Positions 34,605 through 44,500 of a DNA stretch of 64,000 nucleotides are shown here, one piece after another (positions within the stretch are counted from its first letter, which is position 1; every line of letters begins with the position of its first letter). The translations under genes and the position numbers were made by a program. The notes beneath the pieces were generated by a model, which ran no database searches, had not been told where the DNA came from, and saw only the letters and a list, made by a program, of their open reading frames with translations. The DNA comes from Mermis nigrescens (taxonomy: Eukaryota; Nematoda; Enoplea; Mermithida; Mermithidae). The stretch is from NCBI GenBank assembly GCA_036768485.1, contig JAVLUZ010000340.1:7517802-7581801 (forward strand). The letters run 5' to 3'.

Positions 34605-35285
34605 GATTATTTAAAATTTCAATGTTTTTATGCTAATGCTCGAAGTCTTTTGAACAAACTTAGCAACTTACATTTTTTGCTGAATGAAGAAAGTTTTGAT
34701 GCTCTGTTTTTTTCTGAAACATGGTTCCATATTGATATTTCCGATGGATTATTGTGCCCTGGCAAAAATTATCGTATTTTTCGCTGTGATCGAAACTGTA
34801 AACGAGGTGGGGGTGTAGCTTTATTTCTTAAAACTTCTTTTAATGCTATTCAAATAAATCCGCCACCCGCTTTTAAAGCTCCCGAAATTCTAATAAATGA
34901 TATTTTCGATTCTGATAGAAAGATCAGATTTATTTTGGTTTACCGACCCCCTGATTTTGATCTAGCTTATGCTGAAATTTTATGTAGATGTATTGAATGG
35001 GCTTGTTCTGTTCCTTTCCCTTTTGTAATCTTAGGAGATTTTAATTTGCCAAAAATCAATTGGTGGATAAGTTCGGTTCCCACTGATAATCTTAATAATC
35101 TCTATTTTTCAACACACTTTCGGGCACTGGTTTACATCAATGAATAACAGAAAATACTCATGATAATAATATACTAGATCTTCTCTTTGCATCTGATCAA
35201 ATTTCTAACGTAAAAGTTGATATTCCTTTTTCTAATAGTGACCATAATTCAATTATATTTGATTGTCTTTTGATGCCAGTCCAAA
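34605..35285 (+). pseudogene. LINE ORF2 endonuclease domain, broken
   Basis: APE-type endonuclease: SETW, GGGVALF, VYRPP and GDFNLP (catalytic Asp/Asn) in one frame to 35147, then a shift to ILDLLFASDQI and SNSDHNSIIF (the terminal SDH) to about 35265. It would nick target DNA for target-primed reverse transcription; the break makes it inactive. Confidence 0.8.
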
Positions 35286-35395
35286 ATCCTAGATCATCTT
35301 TTTAACTTTCGTAAAGCTGATTTTAATGCTTTAGGTCTATCACTGTCTCAGATTTCTTGGCCTGATCTTTTGATACCTGTTCTAATGTAAATGAT

Positions 35396-37392
35396 ATGTA
35401 TAATTTGTTCGTTGGATTACTTCACTCTTTCATTTATGTATTTGTCCCATTAACTCACCCCAAGCCCATGAAACGTAAATATCCCAAACTGATTAAAAAA
35501 ATGTTAACTAAAAACGTATGCTTTGGAAGAAACATAAACTTTATCACTCCACTGATACAGAAATCAAATATAAATCTTTTTGTAAAAAATTGGATTTTGA
35601 AATTAAAAATTTCTCTGCTTCTGAAGAAATTAATCTTCTTTCTGACAAAAGTTTGAAATCATTTTATAAATTTGTCAATAATCGGTTGAATAATCATCGC
35701 TCTTTTCCACCTCTTTTTCATGACCACAAAATCGTCTCTGATCCTTTAGAAAAGGTAAATTTGTTTAATAACTACTTTTCTTCTGTTTTTCTGTTGACAA
35801 TAATCATCTTCCTTTTTTAGATTCGATGACTGGTTTTGCATTGCAAACCATTCATTTTGACGCTTGGAACGTGCAACTGGTTTTAAATCAAATAAAGGTT
35901 CTTTTTCTATTGGTCCCGATGGACTCTGTCATTTTTTCTTGAAAAACTTTCAAATTATCTTGCTGAGCCTTTAACTAGTATCTTTAATGTTTCATTTTTG
36001 ACTAGCACTATCCCCAATTTATGGAAATTGGCAAATGTAACCCCAGTCTTTAAAAAAGGTGACGCATCTTTAGTCAGAAATTACATGCCGATTTCTATTT
36101 GCTGCTCATCAAGTAAAATCATGTAAAATTTGATAAATTCAAAAATTGTCGATTTTCTCACTACAAACAAACTCTTATCTCCTTTTCAGTTTGGTTTTCT
36201 AAAATCAAAGTCTTGTGAATTACAACTACTTAAATGTAAACACAGTTGGACGGTATCTTTGAGTAATAGAACTCCTGTCGATGTTGCTTACATCGACTTT
36301 TCTAAAGCTTTTGATAAAATTCCCTTTTCTAAGCTTTTATATAAGCTCTCTAAATATGGAATAAAAGGTCTACTTTTTAATTGGCTTAAATCCTTTTTAC
36401 ATGGTCGATTTCAACGTGTTTGTATTAACGGAGTTTTTTCGACTTCATGCCTGTTGGCAGTGGTGTCCCCCGAGGTAGTTGTATTAGTCCAACTTTTATT
36501 CTTAATTTATGTTAATGACCTATGTAACTTGATTAAATACAGTAAAATTTACCTCTTTGCAGATGATGTCAAAATCTTTGGTCCATCTTCTGATAATCAT
36601 TTAATACAAAAAGATTTGGACAATATTTATATCTGGTCTATAAATTGGCAACTTCCTATTGCTTCAGAAAAATGTGCAGTTTTACATCTTGGTAAAAATA
36701 ATCCAAAAAAGCTTTATTCTTTGAATAATATAAATATTCCAAATGATATTAGCTCCGTTCGTGATCTGGGTGTTTATATTTCCCACAATCTCAATTGTAA
36801 GGAACATTTAAATCACATAATTAAAAAAGCTGTTTCTCGTTGTTTCTAATACACAAAGCTTTTCTTTCTCGTGATAAAGATATTTTAGTTAGGGCCTATA
36901 CTACTTATGTAAGACCTATGCTTGAGTATGCTGTTTCTGTATGGAATCCATATTATGCAAATGATATAAATCGTCTTGAAAATGTTCAGCGTAAATTTAC
37001 TAAACGTCTTTTTGGTTTTAATAGCAATCTATCCTCATCTTGAACGCCTAAAGCTTCTAAACCTGCCTTCTTTAGAACTTCGTCGTCTTCACATATGTCT
37101 ATGTCTCATGTATCAAATTATTAATGGTTTATCTTGTATTGATGCTAATGAATTCTTCATTTTTAGTCAAAGCACTACCCGATCAGTTAACAGTCGTAAA
37201 CTTACGTTACCAGTTGTCCGTTCCAATGCTCACCTCAACGATTTTTCGCAAAGATACCGAAAAATCTGGAACTCCTTACTTGATCAAATAGTCTCTTCTC
37301 CAAAATTCGTTTGTTCAAAAAAAGAGCTCCTAAACATTGATTTTACAAATTTATTGTTGGGTGGGGCATACCTAATTGTACCACTTCTGTGA
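35396..37392 (+). pseudogene. LINE ORF2 reverse transcriptase and C-terminal domain, broken
   Basis: The RT N-terminal part lies in 35518-35820 (FYKFVNNRL, FNNYFSSVF). The palm is 36130-36849 with AYIDFSKAFDKI and FADD. The PQGSVLGP motif is scrambled by compensating shifts (VSPEVVVLV near 36470) but LIYVNDL follows. The tail lies in 36840-37043 and 36976-37392. At least four frame changes. Confidence 0.82.
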
Positions 37393-37919
37393 TCTTTGTA
37401 TGTCCTTTTGTTCAGTCACTATTTTATCATGTATTTGCGTTTTATCAAATTTCGTGTATTTTACTGACAATAAACACTTTCTTGTTTATATAGACACTTA
37501 CTTCAGTTAGTTGTTTACATAGGTATACTTAAGTAACCTATAGTCAAGAAAACGCATTGGTCCCTTAACCGAAATGTGGAAAAAAATCGGTGGTTTCAAG
37601 TTGGTCTATTTACCCTAAAATCTGTGCTGGAAATGCGTATTTTTCATCTGAGACAAGTTTTCTAGAGCAAGCTAATGAAATAGCAGTAATTGGTGCGGCG
37701 CGGCGTGAGCATCAATAAAACGCAATGAAAATGAATCAATCCGCGCGAAGCGCCGGAAAATTTTGGAATTTTACCTCTCCAGAACGCATTTTTAGCATTA
37801 CAAAAATTTTCCACAATGTGAACCAAGCCCAAATTTTTTTTCCACATCTCGAAATTTTGGTTCACAAAAACCCCTAAATGTGGAAAAAACGGTGCTGCCA
37901 AGTTAGGGGAAAAGGTAAA

Positions 37920-38000
37920 ATCCGGAACCGGAACCGAATCAGACTCAGGACAAATGGGTAAAATCCCTAACCGAACCAGACTCAGGACAAATGGGTAAAA
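37920..38000 (+). repeat. ACCGGAACCGGACTCAGGACAAATGG family repeat
   Basis: Units of GACTCAGGACAAATGGGTAA occur here, at 39040-39190, in inverse at 44100-44275 and 48885-49020, and unite with GGACAATCAATCAGGACAAT tracts near 39070, 39155 and 43380. It looks like dispersed satellite units also used as foldback termini. Confidence 0.6.
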
Positions 38001-38422
38001 TTCGGGCTAAACTTTACTATATGGTGTGAACGGAAAACTTGCAGATTGTCGGGAAAGGAACGATATTGATTAAAATAAGGAGGACTTGCATAAAGAAAGT
38101 GCGGAAAAATTTTTATGAAAAACGGACCAATATTGGTGAAGATAGAGTTACTCAGGATATAGCTAATGCTAAAGTGAGGTATTTTACAGTTTACCAAAAT
38201 GTTCCGAATTTGGGCTGAAAACATTATGTATCTGACATTTTCAAGGTCGCTGATTACGAAAAATAACTTATTTTACGGAAAAAAAAATTTTGTTTGAAAA
38301 TTTTTAAATTTGAAAAACAATTTTTCGCATGTTCTTTCTGTCTAGATAATGTGAAAATTCAAGTTTCTGCTTAAATGACGCCTCGGCTTAGGCTTAGTTG
38401 TATCTGAGAAGGTATTTTCGGC

Positions 38423-38540
38423 TGCTTAGGTCGAGGGTCGCTTCCGCTTGGGTCGAGGTATAGATGCTTAGGCAACGTATAGATGCTTAGGTTGATGTAT
38501 AGATGCTCAGGTCGATGTATAGATGCTTAGGTCGACCTAA
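38423..38540 (+). repeat. 20-bp tandem repeat TAGATGCTTAGGTCGATGTA
   Basis: About five imperfect units, the last ending in the palindrome TTAGGTCGACCTAA. A short CGGCTTAGGCTTAG run precedes it at 38384. Confidence 0.85.
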
Positions 38541-39207
38541 GTTGGGTACATCTTATTCTGCATTCCACTGTTTGAATCTTCAAATGGTTGGAACGTTAAG
38601 ATAATCCAAAAATGCTGTTTGAATCGTATTTAAGTATAAATCTTTAACTGGATGTAAACAATGCTAAAAATAGTGAAATTAAAAAAAAATCTTGAAAATT
38701 TGGGCAAAAAATTACAAAAAATTTTTCTTTAATCTTGGTTTCCACGCAGTATAACTTAATTTTTTGTAATCTGCGACCTTGAAAATGGCAGGAAAATATT
38801 AATTAGTAAAAATTGGAAACCTTTGATAAACTGCTGAAATTCCTTAAAGTGGCTCAAAATGGTGAATGTCGAAGTATGATGTTTGAAGTACCGTAACTCT
38901 GTGAGTTTTGTATGGATTTGGTTTATTATTTTTTCCGCGTCTTTTAGTGACACAAAGTATCGTTTTTGTGCAATTGTATGGCAGTTCTGCTGAATGGCGC
39001 AAAATCGGTTCACACCATATTCTTCAAAAACTCCAAAATTCGGAACCGGAACCGGACTCAGGACAAATGGGTAGAATCCGGACAATCAATCAGGACAATG
39101 AAAAGATCAGTACACTGTAGGTATTAGATACGGAGGGTCGGACTGGCCGGGAGCAGACAATCAATCTGGACACTGACAAAATCAGGGCAATGTATTAGAT
39201 ATCTAAG

Positions 39208-39604
39208 CATAGGCGTAGCCAGGATTTTCGCCAGCGGGGGAATTCCAAAAAATTTTTTCGTCTAAAAAAACGCGTAAAAACGCGCGGGCCGTCAAATAAC
39301 GTGTTTTTTGGGCTTTTCACACCATCCTGCACGATTTAGGCCATTAAAAAATTAAATTTTCTCAAAAATTCCTTCATGTTTTTGACGGAAAAAATGCTTT
39401 TTATGCGCGCAAAGCGCTAATTTTTTGATTTTCCACCAATAAAACGGTAGAAACTGTCAAATAATAGAATAAACCGGCGCGAAGCACCGAATTTTTCGAT
39501 TTTTCATCGCAAAACAGCATCACGCAACCATATTGCTCACTTTTTGAAAATGTAAAAATTTTTCCAGGGGGAATTCCCCTTCCCCCCCACCGGCTACGCC
39601 AGTG
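39208..39604. mobile_element. hAT-type MITE (CAnnGGCGTAGCC termini), 397 bp
   Basis: Ends CATAGGCGTAGCCAGG and inverse of CACTGGCGTAGCCGG, flanked by a perfect 8-bp TATCTAAG duplication (39200-39207, 39605-39612). Deletion relative of 1163-2492. Contains a GGCGC-GAA-GCACC hairpin at 39476. Confidence 0.85.
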
Positions 39605-40012
39605 TATCTAAGGGTCAAACTGGCCGGGATGGGACAATTCGTAAATCTAAGTTTAGTTTTAGTGACAAATGAGCCTAGTAGAAACGATAAAATGCTAGAT
39701 TTAATTTTATGCACTTCTTATGACCTACTGTATAATGTAAACGTAATTGAACCTTTTTCTAGTAGTGATCATGAAATGATTTCTTTTAACTTAGCAGCTG
39801 AAAATAAAAATGAATCAGCTATTTTTGTACTAGATTTTAGAAAAGCGAACTTTGAAGCAATTGAAATGAATTTGGCTTCTGTTGAATGGGATGTTATTTT
39901 TTCTTCCTCCATTACTGTAAATGATTTTAACCGAAGTTTTTTGTCTGTAATGGAATTCGTCATTTCAGAATTTGGGCTAAAGTTTCTAATATGGTTTTGT
40001 CTCAGATTCTCC

Positions 40013-40855
40013 TAAAAAATAATTTTGTCTGATAGATTCGGCGATGCTGAGTCCAGAAAAAAGCGCTTAGGGCTGACAAATATTTGTGGAGATAGAGCTC
40101 TTCAAACTTGCAAAAAACGTGATTATTTCAATGTTTTTAGGGCTCTATCTCCACAAATATTCGTCAGCCACCTAAACGCTTTTTTCTGACTCAGCGTCCT
40201 CAAATCTATCAGAAAAACTTATTTTTAGGAGAATCGGTGACAAAAAATTTTTTTGAAAAAAAAATTTTTTTGCAAAAAAAAATTATGCGGAAGCCCCCAT
40301 TTTTAACATATCTATATTTAAGTTTTGAGGTTAAAAAAGCGTAAAAACACTGTTTTTAGGAAAATTGAGAAAAAACCATATTAGATAAAATTTGGTGATT
40401 AGATCCATGCCAGCTAAATTTTTGGCAAATAGGTACTTGCCCACAACTCACCAGCTTGCATATACGAACATCTTAGGCTTAGGCTTAGAAAGTGTATTCA
40501 CATTGGTGGCAGCTCATGATCTAAGCCTGAGACAATTGGGGCAAAATTGCAGAGCGAAAGAAGCGAGCGGAGCACTTTTTGCCCCAAATTGTGCCTTAGG
40601 CTTAGACCATCAGCTGGCACCAATTTGATATGCATGGCAAGTCCAAAACAATAACCTTGATGAATCGATTACACCCTGCTTCGGCTTTTTTAACGTCAGG
40701 ACTGTAATGTACAAATGTTAAAAATGGGGGTTTTACATAATTTTTTTTTGCAATTTTTTTTCAAAAAAATTGTTTGTCACCGATTCTCCTGAAAATAATT
40801 TTTTCTGATAGATTCGAGGACGCTGGAGTCCAAAAAAAAGCGATTCAAAAAAAAA
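40013..40855. mobile_element. Hairpin-rich insertion inside LINE 2
   Basis: Splits the LINE reading frame. 40013-40245 is a palindrome: GGGCTGACAAATATTTGTGG and the AGAGATAGAGC side are repeated in inverse after a short loop, with outer arms TCTCCTAAAAAATAATTTTG / inverse. The outer arm sequence recurs in direct orientation at about 40785-40845, suggesting an element with repeated ends. It contains the TTAGGC hairpin at 40471-40624. Confidence 0.55.
40471..40624. repeat. TTAGGC-flanked hairpin element, copy 1
   Basis: TTAGGCTTAGGCTTAG precedes a long imperfect palindrome whose arms run from TTGGTGGCAG / GATCTAAGCCTGAG to CTTAGGCTTAGACC / CTGGCACCAA, around the core GGGGCAAAATTGC..TTTTTGCCCC. 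A second copy is at 51141-51299. Confidence 0.7.
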
Positions 40856-42115
40856 ATGAATAACCTTGACGAAAAATCGCCAATTGATGCTATCTACATC
40901 GATTTTTGCAAAGCTTTTGACACAGCGTCACACAAGAAACTTCTAGTTAAATTAGGTGCATATGGCATTAATGGTTTTTGCTTGAACTGGTTGAAAGCTT
41001 TCTTGAATGGGAGATCCCAAAAAGTTAAAATGGGAAATTCCTTGTCTGATTCACTTCCCGTTTTGAGTAGGGTCCCTCAAGGTAGTGTATTAGGTTCTAC
41101 AATGTTTTTGCTGTACATAAACGACTTGTGTGATCGTCAGACCACCAGTTCTATCTCACTTTTTGCTGATGATATTAAGATCTCAAATCTTGCCTCAAAC
41201 TTTATCGATTTGCAAAATGATTTGATGCACATAAAAATTTGGGCTGACATGTGGCAGCTGAAGATATCATTAGATAAATGTTTTGTTTTGCAGATGGGAA
41301 GGTCTAACCCTGAATATTGTTACAAAATTGATGATTTTCAAATACCAAAAGATGCGACTGACATGAAAGATCTTGGTGTTTTGATATCAAAAAATTTTGA
41401 AATCTAGAGTTCATTGTGAATATATAGTAAAAAAATCGATGAGAGTCTTGAACCTGATTTTTCGAATTTTTGTTTCAAAACAAAACACAATGCTGATAAA
41501 GGCTTTTACAACTTATGTTAGGCCCATTCTTGAGTATAGCACTGTGGTTTGGAACCCCTACCTCATTAAGGACATATATAAATTTAGTAGAAAATGTACA
41601 ACAAAGGTTCACAAAGCGATTATGCAATGATAAAACTTTATCTTATGATTTTAGATTGAAGGAATTGTGTCTTAAACGCCTAGAACTTCGACGGCTCTAT
41701 TTTGATTTAAACATGGCCTATTCTATCATAAAATTTCAAGCACTGCCTTTTGAAGACTTTTTTGTTCTCGATATGGGGTCAAATCATGCCACAATCTCTC
41801 GGAAACTAATTGTAAACAAATCAAATCTAAACATTAGAAAATATGAATTTTGTAATCGAATTGTTTCTGTATGGAACTCTTTGCCTGAACATGTTATACA
41901 AGCTCTTAACTCGAAAGTGTTTATGATGCAATTGAAAACCCTTGATTTTGATGCTTTTATTCAGGGCTGTAAGTAAGCGCATTTCTAATTGGCCTTTACA
42001 TGTCCTTGTCTATCAAACTTTTTGGTCCAGATTTAATATTATTTCACATTAATAAAACCGTAATTTATGCACGCAGGTAGTTGTTTGGGTATCATTTGGA
42101 AATATATATTGTATG

Positions 42116-43231
42116 TAGAGATGTGCCAGGCCCCGGCCCCGGCCCCGGCCCCGGCGCCAGGGCCCAGGCCCCAGCCCCGGGCCGGGGCCAGGCTGGCCCC
42201 AGCGCCGGGGCCGGGGCCTGTAAAAACGGTGAAAAATTAATGAAAATCGAACAAAATTAATGTTTTTTGCCGAAATACGCAACATAATATTAATTTATTC
42301 GCAAAAATAAGCTAAATTTTGTTAAAATTAAGCTAAGGCTACTGTTGTGTTTCGCTTCAGGTAATCTAATAATCAAGATTTGAGTGAGCATTGAAACAAT
42401 TCGATACATTCTTGAATAGCCTAGCTCAATTAACAATTTTTATTGCGAAAATAAGCACGTTTGACCAATAATTCTTAGACAATATAGTTTAAAATGCAAG
42501 GGACTTTCACCAGTGTCTGTAAAATTGTTTTATAAATCGATGTATGTACTCACTCATGTACCTTAAAAAAATGCAAGGGTACGACAACTTATTTTATCAT
42601 CCAGATAGAATTCGTTTGCTTTAATATATGCAATTTTTCACTAATTTCGGGCGCTGTGCGCCAAATAATAGAGCAAATTTCTTCATTTTTGTGTGGTTTT
42701 CAATTAATTTTTTGAATATTATTTTAATTTGATTATGCAAGTTCCCTAATCTTGGTAAACGATTTTTCGTCGTACAAGCATTTTTCGCCCCTATGATTTT
42801 GTTGATATTCTAGAGATAAGTTTTTCAAGCGTGTAGTTAATCTCTGGTTTACTTATTTCTCGTGCAATGTAATTGTAATCTTTTGCATTGTACTGTTTTG
42901 CTCGTCTATTTCTTTCATCGAATCAGCATAAATACTAATGAAAAGTCATATTCTGTTCAGCTTAGCTTATTGTTTTCTATGCCTAACAGCTATATTCACA
43001 ATTATTTATTAATTTTTTGTTTATTTCTCTTTTATCTGCTTATTTTTTAGTCTTTAATTCATTAAAGCAATATGTTATTGCTTACAATAGTAATACTAAG
43101 ATGTTAGGTCAGTATAGAAATAATGTGGATGCTTGGTATAGCTTAGTAAGTATAGGGTATATGTTTTGTACAGGCCCCGGCCAGGCCCCGGCCCTGGCCC
43201 CGGCAAAAAGAGCGGCCCCGGCACATCTCTA
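42116..43231. mobile_element. hAT-type element with GGCCCC arrays, 1116 bp
   Basis: TAGAGATGTGCCAGGCCCC and GGCCCCGGCACATCTCTA, perfect 8-bp duplication ATTGTATG (42108-42115, 43232-43239). About 90 bp of GGCCCC units follow the left end and about 50 bp precede the right end. The interior is AT-rich without a transposase ORF. Confidence 0.9.
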
Positions 43232-43365
43232 ATTGTATGTATCAAAAATTTTCTCATGGAATTGAAGAATAATACGCGTGTTTTGATGTCGATTTACTTC
43301 AATTATTTGCCCAATTTTTCGTTTGATGACAAATAAACTTTTGATTTGATTTGATTTGAAATAGG

Positions 43366-44091
43366 GTAAAATCCGGACAATCAATCAGGACAATTACAAA
43401 ATCAATACAATGGCACCGGAACTATGCTAGGGTGCCCAAAGGGGGCCTGATGGAGGTTCACAACTGCCACCAAGGTCCATGAGCGCAACTGAGGTTCACA
43501 AGCGCCACTGGGGTTCACAAGCGCCACTGGGGTTCACAAGCACTACCAAGGTCCATGAGCGCCCTTGATGTTCACAAGCGCCACCAGGGTTCATAAGCGC
43601 CACTGAGGTTCACAAGCGCTACCAAGGTACACAAGTGCCACCAGGGTCAACAAGCACCACCGAGGTCCACAAGCGCCACTAGGATCCACAAGCGCCATAA
43701 AGATCCACAAGCGCCACCAAGGTCCACAAGCGCCACCAAGGTCCACAAGTGCCATTGTTGACCACGGTGGTGCTTGTTTACCCTGGTGGCGCTTGTGAAC
43801 CTTAGTGGTGCTTGTTAACCTCAATGGCGCTTGTGAACCCTGGTGGCGCTTGTGAACCTTGGTGGCGCTTGTGAACATCAGTGGCGCTCATGGACCTTGG
43901 TGGTGGTTGTGAACCCCAGTGGCATTTGTGAACCCCAGTGGCGCTTGTGGACCTCGGTGGTGCTCATGGTCCTTGGTGGTGGTAGTGAACCCCTATCAGC
44001 CCCTCCTTTGGGCACCCGTGCATAGTTCCGGTACCCCACTCACATTGTATTGATTTTGTCATTGTCCTCATTGTCCGGATTTTACACAATT
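43366..44091. mobile_element. Foldback element with 21-bp GGTTCACAAGCGCCACT minisatellite arms
   Basis: The left arm repeats GGTTCACAAGCGCCACT..G units from about 43450 to 43750; the right arm (43756-44000) is the inverse (GTGGCGCTTGTGAACC). Outside the array the arms are unique (ACCGGAACTATGC, GGGTGCCCAAAG, AAAATCAATACAATG) and match in inverse at 44005-44080. The loop at the centre is only a few bases. Confidence 0.85.
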
Positions 44092-44099
44092 CTGTCCTG

Positions 44100-44280
44100 T
44101 CCCAGCCAGTCCAACCCTTTATATCTAATACATTGTCCTGATTTTGTCATTGTCCTAATTGATTGTCCGGGTTTTACCCTTTTGTCCTGAGTCCGGATCT
44201 GGTTCTGGATTCTACCCATTTTTCCTGAGTCTGGTTCCGGTACCAATTCCGGATTTTGCTCATTAGTCCTGAGCAGTGAT
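44100..44280 (-). repeat. Inverse copy of the CAGGACAAATGGGTAAAATC repeat
   Basis: TTGTCCTGAGTCCGGATCTG and TTTTCCTGAGTCTGGTTCCG units, plus ATTGATTGTCCGGGTTTTAC. It directly follows the foldback 43366-44091. Confidence 0.6.
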
Positions 44281-44500
44281 CGTACGAGGTCAGATTTTCA
44301 TTCCCAGTCAGGGTCAGGTTTGGGGATGAAAAACCCCGGATTTTGTGGTTGGGCTTGGGGTTGAAGATTAAGAGTAACATTGCATGATTACATACCAATT
44401 TAAAAAGCATAAAAACGATACCTTCACTTGTTTGTAGAGCATACTAATAAAGATGTTTTTATTTTCATTCTAAGTTCAAACATGGTTTTAGCAATTTAGC

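Larger units (their letters stand above)
33768..37500 (+). mobile_element. CR1/Jockey-like LINE, nearly full length, decayed
   Basis: Order: ORF1 (33768-34589), apurinic endonuclease (about 34605-35285), reverse transcriptase (about 35396-36849), then the C-terminal domain to 37392. ORF1 has a CxxC..C..CxxC zinc-binding pattern in the PHD-like style of CR1 ORF1, then a coiled-coil-like stretch. Endonuclease motifs FYANARSL, FSETW, RGGGVALF, VYRPP, ILGDFNLP and NSDHNSIIF are readable. RT has AYIDFSKAFDKI and LFADDVKIF (catalytic Asp pair near 36.56 kb). The tail has TYVRPMLEYAVSVWNPY and LENVQRKFTKRL. Frameshifts or stops near 34.13, 35.15, 35.4-35.5, 35.8, 36.12 and 36.85 kb show it is dead. 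Confidence 0.88.
33262..37906. mobile_element. Possible TIR element split by LINE 1
   Basis: TGCCAAGCACCGTTTTTTTCC at 33270 and AAAACGGTGCTGCCAAG at 37886-37904 are inverse; AATGTGAACCA and TTTTTTCCACAT blocks also recur in inverse inside both ends. If real, the LINE 33768-37500 inserted into it. Confidence 0.4.
39613..42060 (+). mobile_element. Second CR1/Jockey-like LINE, 5'-truncated and interrupted
   Basis: Starts within the endonuclease (MLDLILCTSYDLL, then SSSDHEMISF) at about 39640-40012. It is interrupted at about 40013-40855 by hairpin-rich repeat DNA, then resumes with RT (DAIYIDFCKAFDTASHKKL, RVPQGSVLGSTMFLLYIND, SLFADDIKI) to 41407. After a frameshift the tail reads FTTYVRPILEYSTVVWNPY and VENVQQRFTKRL to 41976. 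It is a different, related family from the 33.8-37.5 kb copy. The AATAAA near 42050 is compatible with the 3' end. Confidence 0.85.

Noticed and set aside
42049..42285. Pro/Gly/Arg-rich ORF on the minus strand
   Set aside because: Produced by the GGCCCC array of the 42116-43231 element.
43450..43750. CRISPR-like direct repeats
   Set aside because: Contiguous tandem units without unique spacers, mirrored as a foldback, in a eukaryotic genome.
43591..44025. Long repetitive ORFs on both strands
   Set aside because: They translate the 21-bp foldback array in either orientation.
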